From an uncultured Clostridia bacterium (GTDB taxonomy: Bacteria > Bacillota > Clostridia > Oscillospirales > Acutalibacteraceae), in NCBI GenBank assembly GCA_937919155.1, contig CALFPM010000135.1, positions 1 to 5,728 on the forward strand: a stretch of 5,728 nucleotides of DNA. The letters run 5' to 3'. The position numbers were made by a program, and so were the translations under genes. This document shows, in pieces, positions 1 through 4,937 of this stretch; positions within the stretch are counted from its first letter, which is position 1; every line of letters starts with the position of its first letter. The notes beneath the pieces are model-generated. The model saw only the letters and a program-made list of their open reading frames with translations, searched no databases and was not told the DNA's origin.

Positions 1-2175
1 TTTGCAGGTTGGTCAACAGACGGCGAAACCGTTCTTGAAGACCTTGGCACAATCGGCGCAGCTGATGTTGAATTCTATGCAGTATGGACTGAGGCTACAA
101 ATGTAGCATACACAGTTGAACACTACTACATGGGCGTTGACAAGGCTTACCCCGAAACCGCAACCAGAGTTGATACATTCAACAACGGCACAACAAATGC
201 AACTGTAACCGCAACTCCCGACACAGACGCAAACTTCACAGTTGATAACGCTAAGTCAGTTCTTGAAGGCATCGTAGCCGCTGACGGTTCACTTGTTCTC
301 AAGGTTTACTACGAGCGCGAAATCAACACATTGAAGATTGATGTTGACGGTGTTGTAACAGAAGTTGAATATCCCTACGGCGCTCCTGTTGATGAAGTAG
401 CAGATCCCACCAAGGAAGGCAACACATTCGCAGGTTGGGTTGATGAAAACGGCAATCCCGTTGATCTTCCCGAAACAATGCCCGAAGACGACACAACAAT
501 CAAGGCAACTTGGACAGTTAACGAATACGATGTAACATGGAACGTTGACGGCGTTAAAACAACAGAATCTGTTAAATACGGTGCAACAATCGTTGCTCCT
601 GCAGAACCCGTTAAGGACGGCTACACCTTCGCAGGTTGGTCACCCGAAGTTCCTGCAACAATGCCCGCTGAAGATCTTGAGTTCACAGCTCAGTGGACTG
701 CAAACAGCAACGTAAGCTACATCCTCGAAGTTTACGAGATGGATACCGAAGGTAACTATCCTGATGCAGCAACAGAAACCGTAACATACAATGACGGTGT
801 TGTTAACACAACAAAGACTGTTGAATATACTGTTCCCGCAGGATTCACTCTTGACACAGAAAAGAGCGTTCTTACAGACACAGTTCCTGCAACAGGCACA
901 CTTGTTCTTAAGGCATATGTTATCAGAAACAAGTACACATTGACTGTTGATGTTGATGGTGCAGTTGAAACATTCGAGTACTACTACAACGAAGTTGTTG
1001 ATGCAGTGGCAGATCCCGAAAAGGACGGCTATGTATTCGCAGGTTGGGTAGATGCAGACGGCGCAGAAGCAGAAATTCCTGCTGTAATGCCCGCAAAGGA
1101 TGTAGCAGTTTATGCTGCATGGGATGCAGATTCCTTCTCATCATCATTTGATGCAGGCGAAGGCGTATTCGAGAGCACAGGCGATTCAACCGTAGCAACA
1201 GATGTAACCTTCGGTGAAGACATCGTTCCTCCTGCGGAGGAGCCTGTAAGAGAAGGTTATGAGTTCGTTGGTTGGGCAACTCCCGATGATCCCGAAACTC
1301 CCGTTACCGACTTTGGTAAGATGGATGCAGACGGCGCAGAATTCGTTGCTGTTTGGTCAAAGACTGACTTCACAGTCACATTCTATGACTACAAGCCTGC
1401 TGAAGGCGGCCCCATCACACCTGCTGAGAAGTATGTATATGCATCATCAAATAAGCAGATGGGCGACACAGTAGCAATTCCCGAAGCTCCCACATTCGAT
1501 CATTATGTATTCCTTGGTTGGTCAGAGGTTGAAGGCGATAAGAACCATATCATTACTGCAGACACAATCACAATGCCTGCAAATGACTATGCTCTTTACG
1601 CAATCTATGAACCCATTAAGGTTATGCTTGTTCCCAAGAACGACACCTGCACAACTGTTATTGACAGAGCAGGCGGCACAGTAGATGATTACGATGCTGA
1701 AACAAGCCAGTGGTATGTATACGGTCTCAGAGAGTATCTGAGAGAAGGCGAACTTCTTGGTGAGTTTATCGCTGTATCCGGTGACGGCAGAATCGAGATT
1801 ATCTATCCCGAAAACGGTCTCGGCGGAACATGGGATTACACAGGTACCGGTACAGTGATCAACGTTTATAACAGAATGGGCACACCTGATGACACAAGCG
1901 ATGATATCCTTGTTGAATCATTCTATATCATCATCTTCGGTGATATCAACGGTGACGCATGCGTTACGGCAGTTGACGCTACATTCGCTTATGACGAAGC
2001 AGCCGGCATCACAGCATGGAGTATCCCCAGAGTTGAAGAATACAGCCACTTCCGTGTGAAGGCAGCTGATATCACAGGTGAAGGAATGGTAGACGCAGTT
2101 GACGGCACCTATATCGGCGACCACACAATCGGTATTGTAAGAATCGACCAGGTAACAGGAAGACTTCTTCCGTAA
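1..2175 (+). CDS. Large surface/secreted InlB-repeat protein with C-terminal dockerin-like module (5' truncated)
   Basis: The reading frame is open from base 1, so the start lies left of the window; the ATG at 130 is internal. The visible part has 724 residues. The signature F-A/V/L-G-W of InlB B-type (Listeria-Bacteroides, Flg_new) repeats occurs at residues 1, 143, 210, 346, 422 and 504, each followed by a stretch ending in AxW or AxY. Two MucBP-like stretches starting with Y-x-V/L-E-x-Y lie near residues 35-105 and 239-310. Residues about 540-645 form a non-repeat module containing TTVIDRAGG and YVYGL. Two 12-residue EF-hand-like loops follow: DINGDACVTAVD (648-659) and DITGEGMVDAVD (690-701), which is the type I dockerin pattern. 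No LPxTG or C-terminal membrane anchor is seen. The likely role is a cell-surface or cellulosome-like adhesin or scaffold partner; the ligand is unknown. The signal peptide and promoter are outside the window. Confidence 0.9.
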   Translation, partial: FAGWSTDGETVLEDLGTIGAADVEFYAVWTEATNVAYTVEHYYMGVDKAYPETATRVDTFNNGTTNATVTATPDTDANFTVDNAKSVLEGIVAADGSLVLKVYYEREINTLKIDVDGVVTEVEYPYGAPVDEVADPTKEGNTFAGWVDENGNPVDLPETMPEDDTTIKATWTVNEYDVTWNVDGVKTTESVKYGATIVAPAEPVKDGYTFAGWSPEVPATMPAEDLEFTAQWTANSNVSYILEVYEMDTEGNYPDAATETVTYNDGVVNTTKTVEYTVPAGFTLDTEKSVLTDTVPATGTLVLKAYVIRNKYTLTVDVDGAVETFEYYYNEVVDAVADPEKDGYVFAGWVDADGAEAEIPAVMPAKDVAVYAAWDADSFSSSFDAGEGVFESTGDSTVATDVTFGEDIVPPAEEPVREGYEFVGWATPDDPETPVTDFGKMDADGAEFVAVWSKTDFTVTFYDYKPAEGGPITPAEKYVYASSNKQMGDTVAIPEAPTFDHYVFLGWSEVEGDKNHIITADTITMPANDYALYAIYEPIKVMLVPKNDTCTTVIDRAGGTVDDYDAETSQWYVYGLREYLREGELLGEFIAVSGDGRIEIIYPENGLGGTWDYTGTGTVINVYNRMGTPDDTSDDILVESFYIIIFGDINGDACVTAVDATFAYDEAAGITAWSIPRVEEYSHFRVKAADITGEGMVDAVDGTYIGDHTIGIVRIDQVTGRLLP
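427..1521 (+). repeat. Tandem InlB-type repeat units, partly conserved at DNA level
   Basis: The 12-mer TTCGCAGGTTGG recurs exactly at 427-438, 628-639 and 1036-1047. Diverged versions lie at 1-12, 1264-1275 and 1510-1521, always in the same codon phase and encoding F-x-G-W. Spacing varies between about 200 and 425 bases because MucBP-like modules are interspersed. The repeats arose by duplication within the gene and could recombine or confuse short-read assembly. Confidence 0.8.
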
Positions 2176-2181
2176 AACAAA

Positions 2182-2211
2182 AAGGCCCCTCGGCGAAAGC
2201 CGGGGGGCTTT
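2182..2211. terminator. GC-rich hairpin terminator after the InlB-repeat gene, probably bidirectional
   Basis: A stem of about 13 bp with two G-T wobbles closes on a GAAA loop at 2195-2198, seven bases after the stop codon. On the + strand the tail is only TTTAAATTT. Read on the - strand, the hairpin is followed by TTTTTGTTTT, a better U tract. It probably ends the surface-protein transcript and also stops transcripts arriving from nagA. Confidence 0.85.
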
Positions 2212-2219
2212 AAATTTGA

Positions 2220-2249
2220 ATTTTGTAAAGCAAAACTCCTTTACGAAAT
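2220..2249. repeat. Inverted repeat of the GTAAAG family
   Basis: ATTTTGTAAAG (2220-2230) pairs with CTTTACGAAAT (2239-2249) over 11 bp with one T-G wobble and an 8-base loop. It shares the TTGTAAAG...CTTTACGA core with the hairpin at 2353-2375. Confidence 0.65.
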
Positions 2250-2290
2250 ACATGAAAATTTGAAGGAAAAATGTCATTATCCTGCAAAAT

Positions 2291-2299
2291 TTATGCACC
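2291..2299 (+). promoter_or_regulatory. DnaA-box-like site (8/9)
   Basis: TTATGCACC matches the DnaA-box consensus TTATNCACA at eight of nine positions. It is weak alone, and is noted because two closer matches in the same orientation lie at 2408 and 2429. Confidence 0.3.
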
Positions 2300-2302
2300 T
2301 GA

Positions 2303-2324
2303 TTATACAGTATATACTGTATAA
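2303..2324. promoter_or_regulatory. 22-bp perfect palindrome, operator-like
   Basis: The half-site TTATACAGTAT (2303-2313) is followed without a gap by its exact reverse complement (2314-2324). Gapless AT-rich palindromes of this length are typical operators for homodimeric regulators, but could also extrude as a hairpin. The 9-mer TACTGTATA of its right half recurs at 2487-2495. The cognate protein is unknown. Confidence 0.5.
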
Positions 2325-2328
2325 AATT

Positions 2329-2343
2329 GTTCTTAAAAAGAAC
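2329..2343. repeat. Short inverted repeat GTTCTT-AAA-AAGAAC
   Basis: A perfect 6-bp inverted repeat with a 3-base spacer lies five bases after the 22-bp palindrome. It is too AT-rich to be a convincing terminator, and no function is assigned. Confidence 0.4.
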
Positions 2344-2352
2344 TAAAACCTC

Positions 2353-2375
2353 TTGTAAAGTGGAAAACTTTACGA
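2353..2375. repeat. Inverted repeat of the GTAAAG family
   Basis: GTAAAGT (2355-2361) and ACTTTAC (2367-2373) are exact inverted copies around GGAAA. A T-G and a T-A pair extend the stem to 9 bp. It shares its core with the repeat at 2220-2249. Confidence 0.6.
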
Positions 2376-2404
2376 ATTTAATGCTGTTTTGAGCGTAAAA
2401 AGGG

Positions 2405-2437
2405 GAGTTATCCACTTTTTCCACTGAGTTATCCACA
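2405..2437 (+). promoter_or_regulatory. Two directly repeated DnaA boxes, 21 bp apart
   Basis: The 11-mer GAGTTATCCAC occurs at 2405-2415 and again at 2426-2436. The second copy contains a perfect DnaA box, TTATCCACA (2429-2437); the first contains TTATCCACT (2408-2416, 8/9). The 21-bp spacing puts both on the same helical face. An AT-rich stretch follows at 2485-2524. This could be a DnaA-binding or origin-like element, but no dnaA, dnaN or rpmH is nearby, so it is not called oriC. Confidence 0.5.
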
Positions 2438-2445
2438 TATGCAAG

Positions 2446-2482
2446 AAAATCACTTTACAACCCAAAATTGTAAAGTGATTTT
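2446..2482. terminator. Long AT-rich perfect hairpin, likely nagA terminator or bidirectional
   Basis: AAAATCACTTTACAA (2446-2460) and its exact complement (2468-2482) form a 15-bp stem with a 7-base loop. The outer AAAA/TTTT supplies a short U tract in both directions. It lies about 85 bases beyond the nagA stop, and no better hairpin is closer. Low stem GC lowers confidence in termination, and its core is another copy of the TTGTAAAG motif. Confidence 0.55.
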
Positions 2483-2566
2483 GCTTTACTGTATATATTC
2501 ATGCATATTAAATTGTATATACAAAACATTGCAAAAAAGCCTTGCAGGAAACCTTTCAAAATGGAG

Positions 2567-3679
2567 TTAAACCAGTCTTTTTCCCTTAACAAAAACAGCT
2601 TTTATTTCCTTGAAATCATCCGAAAGAATGAGCAGGTCTGCGTTCTTTCCGCTCTCAATGCTTCCTGTGATTTTGTTCACGCCGATAGCTTTTGCAGGGT
2701 TAATTGTAACAGATTTTATTGCTTGTTTAACGGGTATTCCGAAAGAAAGCAAATTCTGAAATTCTTCAAAAAGATTTGTTGCGCTTCCTGCAAGCGTGCC
2801 GTCAGGAAGACGTGCGGCATCGGTCTTTATAACGCGCTGACCGCCGAGAGTATATTCGCCTGCATCAAGTCCTGCTGCCATCATTGCGTCACTGATAACA
2901 ACTGTGCGGTCTTCGCCCAATGCTTTGAAAGTTATTCTGAGTGTTGCAGGGCAAATATGAATTCCGTCACATATAAGCTCTGCGGTAACTCCGTCACTGT
3001 CAAGCACGGCTCCGACCATTCCTGCTTCTCTTGAAGTGAGTCCGTTCATTGCGTTGTAAAGATGTGTTGCGTGGGAAACTCCGCTGTCTATTGCCTTTTT
3101 GCCCTGCTCATAGTTGGCGGTGGTGTGTGCAGCGGAAACCGTGCAAACTTCTTTTGCTTTTTTTATAAAATCTTCTGCGCCGTTTTGCTCGGGAGCAATA
3201 TCCACAAGTTTTACGGGACAGATAGAATTCAGTTCGTCAAACACTTCATAGTCGGGCGCAAGGATATGTGCGGCATCCTGAGCGCCTTTCTTTTCGGGTG
3301 CAATGAAGGGTCCTTCCATATTGATTCCGTGAATATATGCACCTTCTTCTTTTCCCATGGTGTCGGAAATATATCCGAAACACTTTCTCAGCGTTTCAAC
3401 GGGCAGTGTCATCGTTGTGGGGCAGAATGATGTGATGCCCTGAGTTGCAAGCCATTTGCTCATTTTTGCGGCTGAGTCGGGATTGCAGTCTGTGGCGTCC
3501 GCCATATTGCATCCGTGAATGTGTATATCAATAAAACCGGGCAAAGCAACGCATCCCGAAAAATCCAGACCGTCAGAATCGGTTTTTCCAATGTTCTTTA
3601 TTATTCCGTTTTCAATTTCAATGTCGGTTTTGCATGGCTCGAAATCCGCGCCGTAAACCAGTGCATTTTTGATTATCAT
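2567..3679 (-). CDS. nagA: N-acetylglucosamine-6-phosphate deacetylase
   Basis: This cytosolic amidohydrolase converts GlcNAc-6-phosphate to GlcN-6-phosphate and acetate, feeding cell-wall or dietary amino sugars into glycolysis or peptidoglycan synthesis. The 370 residues match the usual length. Family marks are visible in order: HIHG (53-56), EGPF (122-125) with the metal-binding Glu, AHT with His185, THLYNAMNG with His206, CDGIH with His241, and ISDAMMAAG with the catalytic Asp264. The start is set at ATG 3679 because AGAGGTGA (3684-3691) sits just upstream. A further ATG at 3727 would put the promoter inside the gene. No nagB, nagR or PTS gene is adjacent, so it is a stand-alone unit with its own promoter. 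Open frames on the opposite strand are shadows. Confidence 0.96.
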   Translation of the reverse strand: MIIKNALVYGADFEPCKTDIEIENGIIKNIGKTDSDGLDFSGCVALPGFIDIHIHGCNMADATDCNPDSAAKMSKWLATQGITSFCPTTMTLPVETLRKCFGYISDTMGKEEGAYIHGINMEGPFIAPEKKGAQDAAHILAPDYEVFDELNSICPVKLVDIAPEQNGAEDFIKKAKEVCTVSAAHTTANYEQGKKAIDSGVSHATHLYNAMNGLTSREAGMVGAVLDSDGVTAELICDGIHICPATLRITFKALGEDRTVVISDAMMAAGLDAGEYTLGGQRVIKTDAARLPDGTLAGSATNLFEEFQNLLSFGIPVKQAIKSVTINPAKAIGVNKITGSIESGKNADLLILSDDFKEIKAVFVKGKRLV

Positions 3680-3683
3680 AAAA

Positions 3684-3691
3684 TCACCTCT
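3684..3691 (-). promoter_or_regulatory. Ribosome binding site deciding the nagA start
   Basis: AGAGGTGA on the - strand lies four bases before ATG 3679. The predicted transcript starts only a few bases upstream, so the leader is very short and the longer 386-residue reading is excluded. Confidence 0.8.
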
Positions 3692-3698
3692 GTATCTT

Positions 3699-3727
3699 AT
3701 TTTAGCATATACGGGGGAGTATGTCAA
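3699..3727 (-). promoter_or_regulatory. Sigma-A promoter of nagA
   Basis: The -35 is TTGACA (3727-3722) and the -10 is TAAAAT (3704-3699), with a 17-bp spacer and an extended TGC before the -10. The -35 is a perfect match and the -10 is 5/6. The first two bases of the -35 belong to the U tract of the acpP terminator. Confidence 0.85.
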
Positions 3728-3760
3728 AAAAATAACCTCACAGCCGAAAGCCGTGAGGTT
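3726..3760 (-). terminator. Intrinsic terminator of acpP
   Basis: On the - strand, AACCTCAC (3760-3753) pairs with GTGAGGTT (3741-3734), with two further inner pairs and a loop. ATTTTTTT follows at 3733-3726. It begins six bases after the acpP stop, in the classical hairpin-plus-U-tract form. Confidence 0.92.
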
Positions 3761-3766
3761 GAAAAA

Positions 3767-3994
3767 TCAGATTCTGTCTTCGATGTAAGTTGCAAGGTCG
3801 CCAACTGTCTTGATTTTATCAAGAGCTTCGTCTGAAAGCTCAATGTCAAATTCATCTTCAATTGACATTGCAAGGTCAACAAGGTCAAGACTGTCTGCGC
3901 CAAGGTCACCTGTGATTGTTGAGCCTTCTGAAATGATGCTCTGATCTACTTCAAGCTGCTCGCTGATGATCTTCTTTACTTTTTCAAATACCAT
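3767..3994 (-). CDS. acpP: Acyl carrier protein
   Basis: This small acidic cytosolic protein carries growing acyl chains on a 4'-phosphopantetheine arm for type II fatty-acid synthesis and phospholipid assembly. The 75 residues are the usual length. The attachment motif GADSLD is present with Ser35 as the modified residue, followed by the acidic helix LVDLAMSIEDEFDIE that docks FAS enzymes and the holo-ACP synthase. The start at 3994 is chosen because AAGGAG (4008-4003) precedes it by eight bases; the 16-residue upstream extension (from 4042) lacks family similarity. It is not in a fab/plsX operon here: its neighbours are the divergent spoVAE and downstream nagA. Clostridia often carry more than one ACP, so a specialised role cannot be excluded. 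Confidence 0.96.
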   Translation of the reverse strand: MVFEKVKKIISEQLEVDQSIISEGSTITGDLGADSLDLVDLAMSIEDEFDIELSDEALDKIKTVGDLATYIEDRI

Positions 3995-4021
3995 GTCTGT
4001 TTCTCCTTTTAATTTTGTTTC

Positions 4022-4037
4022 GTTTCCCCCCGGAAAC
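4022..4037 (-). repeat. Small inverted repeat in the acpP leader
   Basis: GTTTCC and GGAAAC form a 6-bp perfect inverted repeat around four identical bases, between the acpP promoter and its ribosome site. It could be a leader hairpin or a half-site pair. No FapR-like operator was recognised. Confidence 0.35.
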
Positions 4038-4047
4038 CACAATATAT

Positions 4048-4076
4048 ATACTATAAATTCAGCTCCGATTTGTCAA
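4048..4076 (-). promoter_or_regulatory. Probable sigma-A promoter of acpP
   Basis: A perfect -35, TTGACA (4076-4071), is followed after 17 bases by TAGTAT (4053-4048, 4/6). The implied leader is about 45 bases. It is back to back with the spoVAE promoter, with about 25 bases between the two -35 elements. Confidence 0.65.
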
Positions 4077-4101
4077 TAGTCAAATTTTCAGAAAAACCGG
4101 G

Positions 4102-4130
4102 GAATAACCGCAGTCAGTTTACCGATAATA
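4102..4130 (+). promoter_or_regulatory. Probable sigma-G (or sigma-F) forespore promoter of spoVAE
   Basis: GAATA (4102-4106) and GATAATA (4124-4130) are separated by 17 bases. This fits the sigma-G pattern GnATA, 17-18 bases, CATnnTA at all but the first -10 base. In Bacillus subtilis the spoVA operon is sigma-G dependent, which agrees. Confidence 0.6.
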
Positions 4131-4154
4131 AACAAAAAGAAGGTGATGGTGTTT

Positions 4155-4520
4155 ATGGATACGGTAATTGACTTGTTAAAAGCTTTTGCGGTCGGCGGTT
4201 TTATCTGTTTGATAGGACAAATTCTGATTGACATAACCAAGCTGACTCCGGGACGAATCCTGGTTGCCTTTGTGGTGGCAGGTGTTGCACTGACAGCGGT
4301 GGGAGCCTATGAACCGATTGTTGATTGGGCGGGTGCAGGGGCAACCGTGCCGCTGACGGGTTTCGGCTTCACAATGGCAAAGGGAATTGAAAAAGCCATT
4401 GCAGAGCAGGGATTGAGAGGCATCCTCACGGGAGGTCTTACCGCCGCATCGGGCGGAGTGACCGCCGCAATACTTTGCGGAATAGTTGCATCATTCCTTG
4501 CCAAGCCAAAAGAAAAGTGA
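4155..4520 (+). CDS. spoVAE: Stage V sporulation protein AE (SpoVAEB type)
   Basis: This is a small membrane subunit of the SpoVA channel, which moves Ca-dipicolinic acid into the forespore and out on germination. It has 121 residues, close to the roughly 116 of the Bacillus protein. Conserved family stretches are visible: AFAVGGFICLIGQILID, then TKLTPGRILV, AGAGATVPLTGFG, AKGIEKAI and GGLTAA. Hydrophobic segments lie near residues 8-27, 36-55 and 95-115, and the C-terminus is basic (KPKEK). The start is ATG 4155 because AAGGTGA (4140-4146) lies eight bases upstream; the GTG at 4143 and ATG at 4146 overlap that ribosome site. Unusually, spoVAC and spoVAD are not adjacent: acpP is divergent upstream and a convergent gene lies downstream, so it forms a single-gene unit. 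Confidence 0.95.
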   Translation: MDTVIDLLKAFAVGGFICLIGQILIDITKLTPGRILVAFVVAGVALTAVGAYEPIVDWAGAGATVPLTGFGFTMAKGIEKAIAEQGLRGILTGGLTAASGGVTAAILCGIVASFLAKPKEK

Positions 4521-4527
4521 CATCTAT

Positions 4528-4555
4528 ATAATATCTGATTTTGGTATCTTGTCAA
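4528..4555 (-). promoter_or_regulatory. Possible antisense sigma-A promoter at the end of spoVAE
   Basis: On the - strand, TTGACA (4555-4550) is followed after 16 bases by TATTAT (4533-4528, 5/6). Transcription would start near the spoVAE stop codon and run antisense through it towards acpP. No gene is seen directly downstream on that strand, so this may be chance in AT-rich DNA. Confidence 0.4.
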
Positions 4556-4592
4556 CGCAAAGCAGGCGGAATTAATAAATTCTTAAGAAAAA

Positions 4593-4618
4593 TCCCCTCC
4601 GCCGGAAAGCGAAGGGGA
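4593..4618. terminator. Bidirectional terminator between spoVAE and the 51-aa gene
   Basis: TCCCCT pairs with AGGGGA, and after one mismatch CGC pairs with GCG around a six-base loop (4603-4608). On the - strand the stem runs into ATTTTTCTT; on the + strand AAAAGCTTTTT follows. Placed between two convergent genes, it can serve both. Confidence 0.85.
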
Positions 4619-4646
4619 AAAGCTTTTTGAATTGAAAAATTTTGAA

Positions 4647-4802
4647 TTACTGAGCTTCGCAGCAGGAGCAGGAAACATAGTTTTCTTCGCAATCTGCAAC
4701 CTGATTCTTTTTCTCAAGATACTTTTTAACAGCAAAGTAAATGCCGACTGCAACGCCTGCAACAGCAACGATAATGCCGATGATTTTAAGAGCTTTTTTC
4801 AT
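4647..4802 (-). CDS. Small single-pass membrane protein with cysteine-rich C-terminal tail, function unknown
   Basis: This is a 51-residue protein. An MKKALK start leads into a hydrophobic helix at residues 5-25 rich in G, A, V and I, then a basic stretch (KKYLEKK, 26-32) and an acidic tail, ADCEENYVSCSCCEAQ, with four cysteines at 38, 45, 47 and 48. The pattern suggests a membrane-anchored peptide with a potential metal- or redox-active tail; this is inference. The start at 4802 is supported by GGAGG (4815-4811), eight bases upstream; a 12-residue longer reading from 4838 would start inside the -10. Its own consensus promoter and terminator support a real, strongly expressed gene. I do not recognise a named family, although short proteins of this shape occur in Clostridia. 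Confidence 0.85.
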   Translation of the reverse strand: MKKALKIIGIIVAVAGVAVGIYFAVKKYLEKKNQVADCEENYVSCSCCEAQ

Positions 4803-4836
4803 TTCTACAACCTCCGAGTTATATTTGGACAAATTC

Positions 4837-4865
4837 ATTATATCTTACCGAGAGGATATTGTCAA
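4837..4865 (-). promoter_or_regulatory. Perfect-consensus sigma-A promoter of the 51-aa gene
   Basis: TTGACA (4865-4860), a 17-base spacer and TATAAT (4842-4837) match the consensus at all twelve positions. Transcription should start near 4830, giving a leader of about 28 bases. The -35 begins ten bases past the rpsT terminator stem. Confidence 0.92.
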
Positions 4866-4875
4866 TAATTTAATA

Positions 4876-4906
4876 ACCGCAGTTATAAAAAATTTACAAC
4901 TGCGGT
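4876..4906 (-). terminator. Probable terminator of rpsT
   Basis: ACCGCAGTT and AACTGCGGT form a perfect 9-bp stem with a 13-base loop, about 30 bases after the rpsT stop. The following - strand sequence TATTAAATTATT is U-rich but interrupted, so termination may be incomplete, allowing some read-through into the 51-aa gene. Confidence 0.75.
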
Positions 4907-4937
4907 CATTTGTTAGTTTTTTGTTTTTTACAACAAC

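Larger units (their letters stand above)
2212..2566. other. Convergent intergenic region, no gene seen, dense in inverted repeats
   Basis: About 355 AT-rich bases lie between the two convergent genes. No ORF here has a ribosome site and a recognisable product. The 172-codon frame on the - strand (2436-1918) crosses the terminator and lies antisense to the surface-protein gene, so it is not credible. The region holds at least five inverted repeats, seven GTAAAG/CTTTAC hexamers, a 22-bp palindrome, a 12-bp palindrome (TTGTATATACAA, 2513-2524) and three DnaA-box-like 9-mers. These are listed separately. Confidence 0.7.

Noticed and set aside
923..1474. Frames inside the InlB-repeat gene (923-1279 on the - strand, 1259-1474 on the + strand)
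   Set aside because: Low-complexity translations in alternative frames of a repetitive gene, with no initiation signals.
2303..2324. XerCD dif site
   Set aside because: The element is a gapless 22-bp palindrome and does not resemble the 28-bp dif layout with two distinct arms and a 6-bp centre.
1918..2436. 172-codon open frame on the - strand
   Set aside because: It spans the terminator and lies antisense to the surface-protein gene. It has no ribosome site, no family features and composition like translated noncoding AT-rich DNA.
2212..2566. CRISPR array or insertion-sequence ends in the repeat-rich gap
   Set aside because: The repeats are short, irregularly spaced and inverted; there are no regular spacers, transposase fragments or target-site duplications.
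2501..3835. Open frames on the + strand opposite nagA and acpP (2501-3034, 3062-3430, 3515-3835)
   Set aside because: They are antisense shadows of well-identified genes, cysteine-rich in a way typical of reversed coding sequence, and lack ribosome sites.
4527..4532. TATAAT on the + strand just after spoVAE
   Set aside because: No -35-like element lies 16-18 bases upstream and no + strand gene follows before the terminator.
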